The position numbers and the translations under genes are program-made. 64,000 nt of DNA from Marinoscillum pacificum (GTDB lineage Bacteria; Bacteroidota; Bacteroidia; Cytophagales; Cyclobacteriaceae), in NCBI RefSeq assembly GCF_024714495.1, contig NZ_JAMZMJ010000001.1, forward strand, positions 434,001-498,000. Direction: 5' to 3'. The notes under the pieces are model-generated. The model was not told the origin of the DNA. It did no database searches and saw only the letters and a list, made by a program, of their open reading frames with translations. Each line of letters begins with the position of its first letter. Position 1 is the first letter of the stretch. This document shows positions 35,218 through 44,539 of the stretch, piece after piece.

Positions 35218-37620
35218 TTAGAATTTGAAGTTGTAAGCAATGGCAGGAATTACAGACCCGATGATGGAGAGTTGAGTGGCGTTTGTCTCTACTGGAGAAC
35301 CAACCGGAATGCGGCCTCTTTCTTGTGAAAAATAAATACTGAATGGATTCTGACGACCGTAGGCATTGTAGACAGAGATAGCAATGTTGTCTTCGCCACT
35401 TCGACCCTTCTTACCTCTCCACACGTTGTTGATGCTCATACCCAGATCCAATCGGTGATAGTCCGGAATGCGGTAATTGTTGCGTTCGTTATTATTGATG
35501 TATGGAACCACATACCCAGCCACGTTCAGGCGATCTGTAGGAAAAGTCGTTGGTGTACCTGAGATATAGCTGAAATTGGCGGAGAATGAAACCTTGTCAT
35601 TCAACTCATAAAAGGCAGCTAGTTTCACGTTATGTCGCTGATCATATCTGGTTGGATACCAATCTCCTATCCGGTTGACTTTATCTCCGCCATAGTTGAT
35701 GCCATCCACTTTCAGCTCGGTCCAGCCAAGTGTATAACTCATCCAACCTGTCAGTCTGCCCTGATTTTTCTTACCATAAAGCTCTAAGCCATAGGCTCTT
35801 CCTTTTCCACTTAGCAATTGAGATTCCAGGTATTGATTGACAAAAACATCAGCACCATCGATGTAGTCTACCTGATCATGCATCCACTTGTAGTAAGCTT
35901 CAGCAGACAATTCAAACTCATTGCTGCTCAGGTTTTTAAAATACCCCAACGCAACCTGATCTGCTGCCTGTGGATCAATATTATTCGTTGATGGCTGCCA
36001 TACATCGATCGGCGTACTTGCCGTGGTATTCGAAATCAAATGGATGTACTGATTCATTCGAGTGAAACTCCCTTTCAATGAAGCAGTAGTAGACATTTTA
36101 TAATTGAAAGAAAGTCTTGGTTCCAAATTATAGAAATCGGCTATTGACCCCCATTTCTTGTATTGGTATTCATCAACTATGGGCTTGGTATTACCAGGAA
36201 TGGTATCCCCATATTCAAAGACCGTTCCACCCAGGTAATTGAAGTAACTCAATCTCAAACCGTACTGAAGTGACAGCTGCTCAGTGACTTTTTGATTGTT
36301 ACTTGCATAAATAGCTGCTTCCAATGCTCTACGAGATTCCAGGCTAGAGTTGGTCGTTTCTCCAACACTTTTGTTAATCATCGTCCCAGGTTCGAACAAA
36401 TACATAATGGCTTCTCCCCCGAATGTCAGCTCATTATTGGTATTTAAAAACCAGTTAAACTCAGGTTTCATGTTGACAGTACTCACCTCCGAACCTATTT
36501 GAAACAGATCATCTTTGTCACCGAATTTGAAGCCATAGTCATAGTTGCTATAGAACATGGTCAGGTTTGAAAACAGCTTATCACTGTAGAGATGATTCCA
36601 CCTGAAAGAAGCTGTTCGATTACCCCAATCAAAACCTTGATTCTCATCAAATTCCAACACATCACGTCCCCAATAACCAGAAAGGTATATCCGGTTATTT
36701 TCGTTGATGTGGTAATTGGTTTTGGCCGTAAGATCATAGAAATACATCGCCGTACCATCTGAAAGTGCATCGGTAAACACTTTGGCAATCACATCTGCAT
36801 AAGACCGTCTTGCCGCGACAATAAATGAAGCTTTATCCTTTTTGATTGGCCCCTCTATAGCTAATCGGCTAAATACTGTACCAATACCGCCAGACACATC
36901 GTAGGACTTGCTATTTCCTTCTTTCATTCGAATATCCAATATGGATGAAACACGACCTCCATACTGCGCAGGAACTCCTCCCTTGTAGAGTTTGACATCT
37001 TTAACCGCATCAGGATTAAACACTGAAAAGAAACCCATTAAATGTGATGATTGATAAACTGGCGCTTCATCCAGCAGCACCAGGTTTTGTCCAACAGAAC
37101 CGCCACGCACATTGAAACCTGCAGCTCCCTCACCTACAGTAGTGACTCCTGGCAACAACTGAATACTCTTGATTACGTCTACTTCTCCAGCGAATGCAGG
37201 CATTTTCTGAATGGACTTAATGTCCAATTCTGCAGTACTCATTTCGATATTAGAAATATTATCATCAGCCGCCTTACCTGAAATGACCACTGCTTCCAAT
37301 TGCTGCTCAGATGGTTTCAATTCAATATCCAATCGGGTATTGGAATTCAATTCCACACTTTGCGTGAAAGCATCATAACCTACATATCGGTAATCTAAAA
37401 CATAGTTCCCTTTACTTAATGTTATAGAGTAAAATCCATAGACATTGGTAACTGTACCTATGCTTTCTCCGGTAATGCGAATGGTCGCTCCGATGAGCGC
37501 TTCCCCATTGGAGGAATCTCTGAGATAGCCACTGACCGTGAACTGGTCCTGGGCATAAATTGGGTTGGAATGGAGTAGACATACCAATCCCATGATCGCT
37601 AATAGTCGATTTAATTTCAT
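35218..37620 (-). CDS. TonB-dependent outer-membrane receptor
   Basis: An 800-residue receptor. It has a signal peptide (MKLNRLLAIMGLVCLLHSNPIYA), a carboxypeptidase-regulatory-like beta domain at about 25-110 (VSGYLRDSSNGEALIGATI), a plug domain (FAGEVDVIKSIQLLPGVTT, then GFNVRGGSVGQNLVLLDEAPV), and a 22-strand barrel ending with aromatic F at the C terminus (IPAIAYNFKF). It imports an unknown ligand using TonB energy. A longer frame reaches 37764 but would put 48 residues before a perfect signal peptide, so 37620 is chosen. It heads a probable seven-gene operon. Confidence 0.95.
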   Translation of the reverse strand: MKLNRLLAIMGLVCLLHSNPIYAQDQFTVSGYLRDSSNGEALIGATIRITGESIGTVTNVYGFYSITLSKGNYVLDYRYVGYDAFTQSVELNSNTRLDIELKPSEQQLEAVVISGKAADDNISNIEMSTAELDIKSIQKMPAFAGEVDVIKSIQLLPGVTTVGEGAAGFNVRGGSVGQNLVLLDEAPVYQSSHLMGFFSVFNPDAVKDVKLYKGGVPAQYGGRVSSILDIRMKEGNSKSYDVSGGIGTVFSRLAIEGPIKKDKASFIVAARRSYADVIAKVFTDALSDGTAMYFYDLTAKTNYHINENNRIYLSGYWGRDVLEFDENQGFDWGNRTASFRWNHLYSDKLFSNLTMFYSNYDYGFKFGDKDDLFQIGSEVSTVNMKPEFNWFLNTNNELTFGGEAIMYLFEPGTMINKSVGETTNSSLESRRALEAAIYASNNQKVTEQLSLQYGLRLSYFNYLGGTVFEYGDTIPGNTKPIVDEYQYKKWGSIADFYNLEPRLSFNYKMSTTASLKGSFTRMNQYIHLISNTTASTPIDVWQPSTNNIDPQAADQVALGYFKNLSSNEFELSAEAYYKWMHDQVDYIDGADVFVNQYLESQLLSGKGRAYGLELYGKKNQGRLTGWMSYTLGWTELKVDGINYGGDKVNRIGDWYPTRYDQRHNVKLAAFYELNDKVSFSANFSYISGTPTTFPTDRLNVAGYVVPYINNNERNNYRIPDYHRLDLGMSINNVWRGKKGRSGEDNIAISVYNAYGRQNPFSIYFSQERGRIPVGSPVETNATQLSIIGSVIPAIAYNFKF

Positions 37621-37840
37621 TGAGTTTCGAGTTTGGGAATAAACTTTGGGCAATAAGAGGTCATTGAGCTCCCGGAGCTCTTCAACACTTATGTCAAAAT
37701 CTATTCGATTGAGTGTAAAAAGTTGATCAACAGACTTATGGTAATCTATCAGGAGACAGCACATTTTTGGACGTACTTCACCTGTTCAGGCACTTCAGCC
37801 TGTTGATCTGGTGGTTATTATATTTTAGGTGTTTTAAGGC

Positions 37841-38371
37841 TTACATCATGTCTTCAGATTGTGTGGATGTGATGGTCAAACCATCCTTATCGGTGATTTC
37901 TAGATACTTGATATTACAGTTGATCATTTCCAATGACTGACTGTCCTCTAGCGTAACGCTCAATGAATCCGATGACAAAGCGATTAAACTCAACTTTGAT
38001 CCTTTCATTGACTTTATTGATTGAATATTTTCTACGCGAATATTGAGCTCAACCAATTCATTCTGGTTGATTGTAGTATCTGGCTCAATTGAGAAACGAA
38101 GTGTTCCATCTATGTTTTCTAATTTGGTTTTTACTTTGGCAGAGGTATCCCATGAAACTGCTGTTGAAGCCCAACCAATGACGGAAACATCATACCCTGG
38201 GCCAATTTCTACTGAGTGAAAAGCCCCTGTTTCTATCCGATTCAATCCTGTTTGCAAACTATACTGTTTGACTACTCGCTTGGCTTCACCTTTTAGCAGA
38301 ACAAGCGCCGTTGTAAACAGCAGGATTAAAAGGATGGACACCCCGATTAATAGTTTATTACTCATTTTCAT
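37841..38371 (-). CDS. Membrane-anchored DUF2807-like (GIN domain) protein
   Basis: A 176-residue protein with one N-terminal transmembrane helix (LLIGVSILLILLFTTALVLL) and a beta-helix-like domain related to the putative auto-transporter head GIN domain (FHSVEIGPGYDVSVIG, then SIKSMKGSKLSLIALSSDSLSVTLEDSQSLEM). These domains follow GntR/ABC-2 operons in many Bacteroidota. The role is unknown. Its start overlaps the GntR gene by 4 bp, so it is the last gene of that operon. Confidence 0.78.
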   Translation of the reverse strand: MKMSNKLLIGVSILLILLFTTALVLLKGEAKRVVKQYSLQTGLNRIETGAFHSVEIGPGYDVSVIGWASTAVSWDTSAKVKTKLENIDGTLRFSIEPDTTINQNELVELNIRVENIQSIKSMKGSKLSLIALSSDSLSVTLEDSQSLEMINCNIKYLEITDKDGLTITSTQSEDMM

Positions 38372-38739
38372 GACATCCCTCCTTGTTGATAGGTTTCATA
38401 ATATGTTTTTAAATCATCAAGCGAGACATTCAGTAAGTCCATCGCTTTGAATAATTCGGGTAATTCCTGACTTACAAAATCATCTTTTTTGAGTGCTTTA
38501 GTCAACTCAAACCCATCATCAGCAACGAAATAACCGATTCCTCTTTTGTTGTAGATAATGCCTTTGTCTTGTAAATAGGTGAATGTTCTCATGACGGTAT
38601 TAGGATTGACTTCTACTGTTACTGCCATCTCTCGCACGGATGGTATTCGATCCCCGGGCAGCCATTTTTGTGACAGAATATTCTCAAAAAAGAGCTCTGC
38701 AATCTGGAGATATATGGCCTGATTATCCTTAAACTCCAT
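38368..38739 (-). CDS. GntR family (YtrA-like) transcriptional regulator
   Basis: A 123-residue regulator with an N-terminal winged helix (IYLQIAELFFENILSQKWLPGDRIPSVREMAVTVEVN, then PNTVMRTFTYLQDKGIIYNKRG). The C-terminal tail is short, as in YtrA-type GntR proteins that control ABC transporter operons. It is transcribed with, and shares its first base with, the permease gene, and overlaps the DUF2807-like gene. Autoregulation of the operon from upstream of 40330 is likely. Confidence 0.93.
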   Translation of the reverse strand: MEFKDNQAIYLQIAELFFENILSQKWLPGDRIPSVREMAVTVEVNPNTVMRTFTYLQDKGIIYNKRGIGYFVADDGFELTKALKKDDFVSQELPELFKAMDLLNVSLDDLKTYYETYQQGGMS

Positions 38740-39494
38740 TATGCCTCCTGGTCTTTAAGTCCAAAATAGGCGATCACCCAGGTCAAAGGAGCAAGTACAT
38801 ACCAAAACAACACTTTGGCAACAGAATAGACGGAATGCAAAGCAAATGCATCCACCAATTCACATTCTCCAGTCACTGTACAGTAATGATCCGACGTAAA
38901 CTCTTCCTTCAAAGCAAAAAAGATTACGAATCCACAGACAGTTAAAACCGAAATGATCACAACCATCGTCTTTGGAAAAACATATCCTCGGAATTTCGCA
39001 GCACCTACCAAAAAGATTCCTTGCAGCACTGCATACACTTTCATAGTCAATAGCCCAACACTTCCGAATGGATTAAATCCTTTGAAAGCGGTATCTGGAA
39101 AAAGCATCTGACCAATAGGATTAGCTATCATCACATAGATAGCAAAACCAACAGAAAAGGCCAGCAACCAGCCGATGCATGTAAGCAACCAAGCACATAT
39201 GAACCTCTCTAATGAAGAAACAGGAAGCATTAAGAAACCTATTCGTCTTAGCTTTCTATCTATTCCTGAAAATGCCAAACTGGAAACGATAAACCCTCCT
39301 AACATCAATGCTCCTCCAAAACTTTCGGTATGATCGTATGTTGCTGGTCTTTCAATAAACAATGACAATAAGAAACCAATAAAAAACAATGCGCCGAAGG
39401 TGATAACCAATATCATGGCAATTCCTTTCCTGCTTTGAAACAACTCAAGTTTCAGCAATTGGATGAACCGGTGGAAATCAAATTGACTTTTCAT
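38739..39494 (-). CDS. ABC-2 type permease-like membrane protein
   Basis: A 251-residue protein with about six hydrophobic helices (starting near residues 22, 60, 100, 145, 175 and 225). It opens FHRFIQLLKLELFQSRKGIAM, the amphipathic start seen in ABC-2 membrane subunits. Its gene overlaps the ATPase gene by 4 bp and the GntR gene by one base. Together they form a small ABC exporter of unknown substrate, of the kind often induced by cell-wall antibiotics. Confidence 0.88.
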   Translation of the reverse strand: MKSQFDFHRFIQLLKLELFQSRKGIAMILVITFGALFFIGFLLSLFIERPATYDHTESFGGALMLGGFIVSSLAFSGIDRKLRRIGFLMLPVSSLERFICAWLLTCIGWLLAFSVGFAIYVMIANPIGQMLFPDTAFKGFNPFGSVGLLTMKVYAVLQGIFLVGAAKFRGYVFPKTMVVIISVLTVCGFVIFFALKEEFTSDHYCTVTGECELVDAFALHSVYSVAKVLFWYVLAPLTWVIAYFGLKDQEA

Positions 39495-40330
39495 GATTGC
39501 TGAAAGATTTCGTGAATACGTTCTTTATTTGCTGTCACGGCGTTAAAAAGCAATTCCAGACCTATATTGGTTTCGCTATTATCTTCATTCAATTCCACAG
39601 CTGCATAACTTCCAAAATTACCTTCCCAGTAGATAGCAACATCCTCATTAGGCACTTTGGAGCTTTTAATTACTTTCAACTTCTGTGCAACTTCATCCAT
39701 AGATTGGTTCAGGATTACTTCTCCTTCATCCACAATGATTATTGGATCAATTAACCCCTCCATATCTCTTACCTGATGTGTTGAAATGATGAATGTCCGA
39801 TCTTCTGTCATCGCACTGGCAACGACCTTTCTAAATAGACTCTTAGACGGAATATCCAAGCCGTTTGTGGGTTCATCCAGAATCAATAATTTACAATTAG
39901 TGGCCAATCCAAAGGAAAGCAAGAACTTCTTCTTTTGACCATATGATAAATCGTTGATTTTAAGGCTTCTTGTCAACTTAAACTCCAAAAGATATTGATC
40001 AAGCAAACTACCCTCAAACAATGGATAGAAAGCTCCATAATACTTTACATATTGTTCAATGGTTAATGATGGAAGATCAAACTCTTCAGTCAACAGAAAG
40101 ACTTGATTTAGAAAATCTGGATTCCTATCATTTGGGTGATAACCCAACACTTGAACTTCTCCAGAATTAGGAGACAACAATCCAGAGATAATTTTCAATA
40201 AAGTAGACTTGCCCGCACCATTCTTTCCTAATAAACCATAGATATTACCTTCCTGAAGCTGCAATTGCAACTCCTCAAAAAGTGGCTTCTTACTGCCGTA
40301 AGCGTACAAAAGGTTATTAATCTGTATCAA
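39491..40330 (-). CDS. ABC transporter ATP-binding protein
   Basis: A 279-residue ATPase. Walker A is GLLGKNGAGKSTLL, the Q loop is in VFLLTEEFD, the signature is LSYGQKKKFLLS, Walker B is KLLILDEPTNGLD, and the switch His is in ISTHQ. The signature reads LSYGQ in place of LSGGQ, which is common in ABC-2 exporters of this type. It is the first gene of an ATPase/permease/GntR/GIN operon and provides the energy for export by the next gene's product. Confidence 0.96.
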   Translation of the reverse strand: MIQINNLLYAYGSKKPLFEELQLQLQEGNIYGLLGKNGAGKSTLLKIISGLLSPNSGEVQVLGYHPNDRNPDFLNQVFLLTEEFDLPSLTIEQYVKYYGAFYPLFEGSLLDQYLLEFKLTRSLKINDLSYGQKKKFLLSFGLATNCKLLILDEPTNGLDIPSKSLFRKVVASAMTEDRTFIISTHQVRDMEGLIDPIIIVDEGEVILNQSMDEVAQKLKVIKSSKVPNEDVAIYWEGNFGSYAAVELNEDNSETNIGLELLFNAVTANKERIHEIFQQS

Positions 40331-40421
40331 TTTCTTTCTATATATCTAGTGTACTATGTTACTAATACACCACAACAGTACAAAAAGTTGCGCTTTCAGT
40401 CAAAAAAATAGAATAAAAAAA

Positions 40422-40448
40422 ACGGCCAGAAGAAGTTCTTCTGGCCGT
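40422..40448 (-). terminator. Strong terminator of the 43-residue protein gene
   Basis: ACGGCCAGAAGAA (40422-40434) is the exact reverse complement of TTCTTCTGGCCGT (40436-40448). On the minus strand the stem is followed by a run of T (the A run at 40414-40421). It closes the small gene at 40488 and insulates the ABC operon. Confidence 0.92.
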
Positions 40449-40487
40449 GAACAGATTTATTAGGTACTTGCATTAGTCTATTTCGGA

Positions 40488-40619
40488 CTAAAAGAGATTC
40501 ATAATTCCTTGTGCGAAGTATGTCATTATTTTAATCACAAAAGTTACCGTGATACTGGTAAAACCTATGATAAATAAGACAATGAACCAATCCATAACGT
40601 TTATTTTGTGTGTTAACAT
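40488..40619 (-). CDS. 43-residue single-helix membrane protein with a strong Shine-Dalgarno
   Basis: ATG at 40617-40619 and TAG at 40488-40490 enclose 43 codons. The product starts MLTHKINVMDW and has one long hydrophobic helix (FIVLFIIGFTSITVTFVIKI), then a short amphipathic end (MTYFAQGIMNLF). AGGAGG at 40629-40634 (minus strand) lies 9 bases before the ATG. Most genes in this window have no such site. A strong terminator lies 40 bp downstream, so the gene is a complete small transcription unit between the TonB operon and the ABC operon. It may be a small membrane regulator, a leaderless bacteriocin-like or a toxin-like peptide. No family is recognised. Confidence 0.68.
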   Translation of the reverse strand: MLTHKINVMDWFIVLFIIGFTSITVTFVIKIMTYFAQGIMNLF

Positions 40620-40722
40620 GGCTGCTATCCTCCTTTCTTTCTTTTGTATGAAGTACGGCAAATAGCTGATGATTTCAAATCTCGAAAATCAGTAAGAAGA
40701 ATGACACAAATCAGCTCATTCG

Positions 40723-42297
40723 CTATTGTTCGCCTTTTAACACCTTGTAGGTTGATTCAGCGGAAAACGATTCTCCTTTAGAGGTAAGGCCCTCGATATA
40801 TATCGTATGGTCTCCCAAATTGTCCATATTGGTAAAATAGATCAAAGCCTTCCCGTTTTCAACTTTAATTCTGGTTTGAAAAGCGATGTTTGCACTAAAG
40901 TAAGGCCTATTCGAATTGGTTATTTCAAGTGTTGAAAGTTCTGGAAATCGCTTAGGCTCACTTAACCCTTTCAAAACCTTATTGGTATCGACAGGTGGCC
41001 TTAAATTACCATTCTTGGATTTGATAATCACAATTCCATTTTTACCCAGCAATCCATATCTCACCAGTTTTCGATAGTCCTGAATGACTATCAATTCATC
41101 AATTGCATCTTGATCCAGTGATAAAAAATAATCAGTATCCAATGTTACAATCCCATCAATGACATAGAGGGGCTCTGATGTAGCTTCATAGGGCTTTAAG
41201 TATTTTACCCGAACTGACTCTTTCCCATCTAATTCACCGTACCAAACAGGATCAACAATGGTTTTAAGAAATTCACCCATATTCTTGAATTTCACAAAAT
41301 TGACTGGCTTTACACGATAGTCCGGTTTGATAATATCCAAAGCATTTCCTTTCGACACTTCGAGCATCAATGTGTCCTGAGTTGTATAAAATCCATAGGA
41401 CTCATCCATCAACCTTTTTCTGGTCATAAACTCGGTATACTCTGTATTAGAATTTGCAAAAAGCTTAACGGACGCATTATTACTAATAGTATTCACGTCC
41501 CATTCGACCTCAATAGCTGATAAGATTTTCCCATCTGGAGTCTCAGCGATTAAAAAAAGCTCATCATCACCATAATAGTCCAAAATTTCTGATTCAAAGT
41601 ACCCGCTTTCTCTGACGGTAGCTAAATATCGCAAACGTGATTTCTGGAAATACAACATTAAGGAAGTTCCATAAGGCAATAACTCCTTACTTACTTTATC
41701 TCTGAGTCTACCTTTGAGCACCATTCTTGGAGACAACTTAAATGATGTTTTGGTAGAAGTAGTAGAGATAGGTCGATCATTCAGAATCTGATTAGACAAA
41801 ATACTGGCTGTTAAATATCCATCTACGCTATTGCCAGACGCATCCTTAGCATTTACCTGTATCACACTTTTCTCTCTGGGTTTCCAGCTTTTCTGATGAT
41901 CCATAGTGATCCTAACGGAAGAACCCGAATTCAATTTAGATGACTCTACACCTCCAACATTCAAATGGCTTCTCATGAGCTCCTGACCATTTTCATTAGA
42001 TATAATCAATGGATATGAACCTGCTATCAGATCATTTGGAACCGCTACTTGATTGGCACTTTGCCCATCTGTTACCTTAAACTTAACTTCCTGTACTGAA
42101 CGTTTATCATCAAATACATTCATTTTGAGAATACCAGTCAACTTCTTGTCTCCTTCAATCATTCGCAGAGAAAAATAGGCAGTATCACCAATTGTATAAA
42201 AAGGCTGATTAAAGACTAGTTGAGATACCAGTTCCTGTGCCTGAATCTTCATGAAGAATAAAGACAGAATAACTACTAGTACTATTTTCATTTTCAT
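40723..42297 (-). CDS. Secreted MG2/plug-like protein of the TonB operon
   Basis: A 524-residue exported protein (signal ending in MKIQA). The first ~115 residues look like an MG2 domain of the alpha-2-macroglobulin type (FYTIGDTAYFSLRMIEGDK). A second beta domain follows, and near the middle a stretch typical of TonB plug domains occurs (EPLYVIDGIVTLDTDYF, then RYGLLGKNGIVIIKSK). It has no barrel. Such proteins are found beside TonB receptors in Bacteroidota and may modify the receptor or ligand capture; this is inferred. The start at 42297 forms an ATGA overlap with the DUF4249 gene upstream. 42303 is also possible. Confidence 0.78.
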   Translation of the reverse strand: MKMKIVLVVILSLFFMKIQAQELVSQLVFNQPFYTIGDTAYFSLRMIEGDKKLTGILKMNVFDDKRSVQEVKFKVTDGQSANQVAVPNDLIAGSYPLIISNENGQELMRSHLNVGGVESSKLNSGSSVRITMDHQKSWKPREKSVIQVNAKDASGNSVDGYLTASILSNQILNDRPISTTSTKTSFKLSPRMVLKGRLRDKVSKELLPYGTSLMLYFQKSRLRYLATVRESGYFESEILDYYGDDELFLIAETPDGKILSAIEVEWDVNTISNNASVKLFANSNTEYTEFMTRKRLMDESYGFYTTQDTLMLEVSKGNALDIIKPDYRVKPVNFVKFKNMGEFLKTIVDPVWYGELDGKESVRVKYLKPYEATSEPLYVIDGIVTLDTDYFLSLDQDAIDELIVIQDYRKLVRYGLLGKNGIVIIKSKNGNLRPPVDTNKVLKGLSEPKRFPELSTLEITNSNRPYFSANIAFQTRIKVENGKALIYFTNMDNLGDHTIYIEGLTSKGESFSAESTYKVLKGEQ

Positions 42298-43427
42298 TCC
42301 CATAAATCAGGCTTTTCGTAGGAGGTATCGTCAATCAAAGCAGTACACGGATAAGTAATATATGTTTCCTCAGGAATTTTGACCGGCACATCTGTACTAT
42401 CAATGTATATGATTTTTGTATCTATTGCCGTAGCATAAAATATTCCGGACACCAAATCATCCGATCGATCAGCTACGATATTTCCTTTCAATTCTCCAAA
42501 AGCCGGCTGAAATATGCTTTGACCATTTTCTTTCTGAGATCTGAGGATATTAAAAAAATCAAACACCTCTCTGGTTAAACTCATTTGCTCCACTTTGATC
42601 ATGATTCTATTGGAAAACACCATCGGTGCGACTGGCACCTCTCCAACCAAAACATTGGCAAAATTTCCATCTACGACTAACTCTTCATTGGATAAGGTTG
42701 GAGCATTTTCATAAAGCCTGCCCCAGCACTCACAGCATGTACACTCTCCTACCTGCAATAGCAGACCACCACTTCCTGGTGGCCCTTCCACAACAATATA
42801 GCCTGAACAAGGCCAGGGGTCTTTATATGGCGTGTATGGAGGTTCATCTCTCCAAAAAAACATGGGATAAGTGGTTACATAAAAATACCCTGAGTAACGC
42901 CATCTAATCAATGGTTGCTCACCATCACCTGCATCACTGTCTACCAACACCCTCATGACACTGGCATTTGTTTCACCCGTTTGAGTGAGCATACTGCGGC
43001 TTTCGTAAGCTGTTCGTATATCCTTGATTTCTCCCACTTCCATCAACTCATCTTGAAGTGATCGATATGTATGCCCATCTGATGTTCTTATTTCAATATG
43101 ATATCGATGACCTACACTTCCTGAAAATAAACCCTCTGCAATCCTGTACAAGCCTGGAGAGACCTCCACATAGTCAGCTACTTTAATGCGATCTTCATAT
43201 AAAGTAATCGCTGCATCAGATACGGGATTTTGAATGATAGTGTCTGCTTCTATGCTACTTGCTCTAGACAAATGAACGATATGCGGACCTGCCTGATTGT
43301 CGATATAGCCCTCAACTACCAATTGGGAAGAAGCCGGAGGAACCTCGAAGGAAATGGGTTCTACACAACCTAAAAATAGAGTAGCTAGAAGAACTTGAAG
43401 GGCACTATGTAAACACCTCACTCCCAT
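42294..43427 (-). CDS. DUF4249 lipoprotein, copy 2 of a tandem pair
   Basis: A 377-residue lipoprotein (lipobox ATLFLGC) of the DUF4249 family. It is clearly a paralogue of the gene directly upstream: both have PISFEVPPA/PIAFEVPPA starts, VEGYI/VEGYV, a Cys cluster (GECTCCECW and GECECCDCW), SLTREVFDFFNILRSQKENGQSIFQP-type text and ITYPC/LTWPC ends. The unusual Cys cluster may bind a metal. The 10-bp overlap with the upstream gene and 4-bp overlap with the downstream one indicate coupled translation. Confidence 0.9.
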   Translation of the reverse strand: MGVRCLHSALQVLLATLFLGCVEPISFEVPPASSQLVVEGYIDNQAGPHIVHLSRASSIEADTIIQNPVSDAAITLYEDRIKVADYVEVSPGLYRIAEGLFSGSVGHRYHIEIRTSDGHTYRSLQDELMEVGEIKDIRTAYESRSMLTQTGETNASVMRVLVDSDAGDGEQPLIRWRYSGYFYVTTYPMFFWRDEPPYTPYKDPWPCSGYIVVEGPPGSGGLLLQVGECTCCECWGRLYENAPTLSNEELVVDGNFANVLVGEVPVAPMVFSNRIMIKVEQMSLTREVFDFFNILRSQKENGQSIFQPAFGELKGNIVADRSDDLVSGIFYATAIDTKIIYIDSTDVPVKIPEETYITYPCTALIDDTSYEKPDLWE

Positions 43428-44539
43428 GTGTCTGGCTGTGTGTAAGTAGCATTTTCATAAATCTCAGCACAAGGCCAGGTCAAATAAGTCGCATCCGGAA
43501 TAGCAATGGGCACATCGGTACTATCAATCATCATGGTAGACGTGCTGATAGAAGTAGCGTAAAATATCCCAGTTACAAAATCAGCCGAGCTCGCAGCAAC
43601 CATATTACCTTTCAGTTCACCGGAAACAGGTTGAAAAATACTTTGGGCATTTTCCTTTTGAGAACGTATGATACTAAAGAAATCAAAAGCTGTTCTACTC
43701 AAGCTCATCTGTTCTACACTGATTTGCGCCTTTTTAGCAAATACGGCAGGTGTAATTGGAATTTCACCCACACTCATATTGTAATAAGAATCTCCATTAA
43801 TGACTGCCTCATCAGACAATGATGGATAAGGTTCAAATAAATCAGCCCAACAGTCACAGCACTCACACTCTCCTACTTTAATGACCAAACCTCCGCTGAA
43901 AATTGGCCCTTCAGTGACGATATATCCTGAACAAGGGAATGGATCTTTCAATGGATCGTACGGTGGATTAATCGTTAAATGCCACATAGGGAATGTTTCC
44001 GCCTGGTAAGTCACTTTGAACCTCCACCGGGTTAACACACCTTCACCTTGTGCCATTTTCCCATCCACTAAAACCTTTAAAACACTTGCGTCCGTTTCTC
44101 CTGTTTCGGTCAATGCGCTTCGTTTATCAAACTCTGTTCGCATCTCAGTAATAGTGCCAACATCCTGAAGTTGATCCTGCAATGACTGGTAACGATGACC
44201 ATTAGCTGTCTTTATTTCAATGTGATACTTGCTGCCAATTTTAGTATTGAGCAACCCCTTCTCTATGATGTATGTACCAGCTTCATTTTCAATAAATTGA
44301 CCTACTTTAACACGGTCTTCATACAAGATAATTTCTGCTCCGGAAACAGGATATTCTACTATCGAATCTGATTCTTCAATAGAACCTGCCTTGGACAACA
44401 GTACTTTATGAGGTCCATCTCCTGACTGCACATATCCCTCCACAACCAACTGATCACCTGCCGGTGGCACTTCAAAAGCTATGGGCTCTACACAACTAAC
44501 AGCTATCAATACGACACTATATATCCAGATCCTCCTCAT
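43418..44539 (-). CDS. DUF4249 lipoprotein, copy 1 of a tandem pair
   Basis: A 373-residue lipoprotein (start MRRIWIYSVVLIAVSC, lipobox). It shares the whole layout of its downstream paralogue, including the internal cysteine cluster GECECCDCWADLF, which is not seen in the DUF4249 protein at 34270. Its start overlaps the stop of the TonB receptor gene by 4 bp, which makes it the likely primary partner of that receptor. Having two lipoproteins for one receptor suggests two ligands or a heteromeric lid. Confidence 0.9.
   Translation of the reverse strand: MRRIWIYSVVLIAVSCVEPIAFEVPPAGDQLVVEGYVQSGDGPHKVLLSKAGSIEESDSIVEYPVSGAEIILYEDRVKVGQFIENEAGTYIIEKGLLNTKIGSKYHIEIKTANGHRYQSLQDQLQDVGTITEMRTEFDKRSALTETGETDASVLKVLVDGKMAQGEGVLTRWRFKVTYQAETFPMWHLTINPPYDPLKDPFPCSGYIVTEGPIFSGGLVIKVGECECCDCWADLFEPYPSLSDEAVINGDSYYNMSVGEIPITPAVFAKKAQISVEQMSLSRTAFDFFSIIRSQKENAQSIFQPVSGELKGNMVAASSADFVTGIFYATSISTSTMMIDSTDVPIAIPDATYLTWPCAEIYENATYTQPDTWE

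Noticed and set aside
37621-37764. N-terminal extension of the TonB receptor
   Set aside because: It would place 48 polar residues in front of a perfect signal peptide; the ATG at 37620 is better.
37788-37803. CAGGC-acttca-GCCTG hairpin as a terminator of the GntR operon
   Set aside because: Short stem and no T run on the minus strand.
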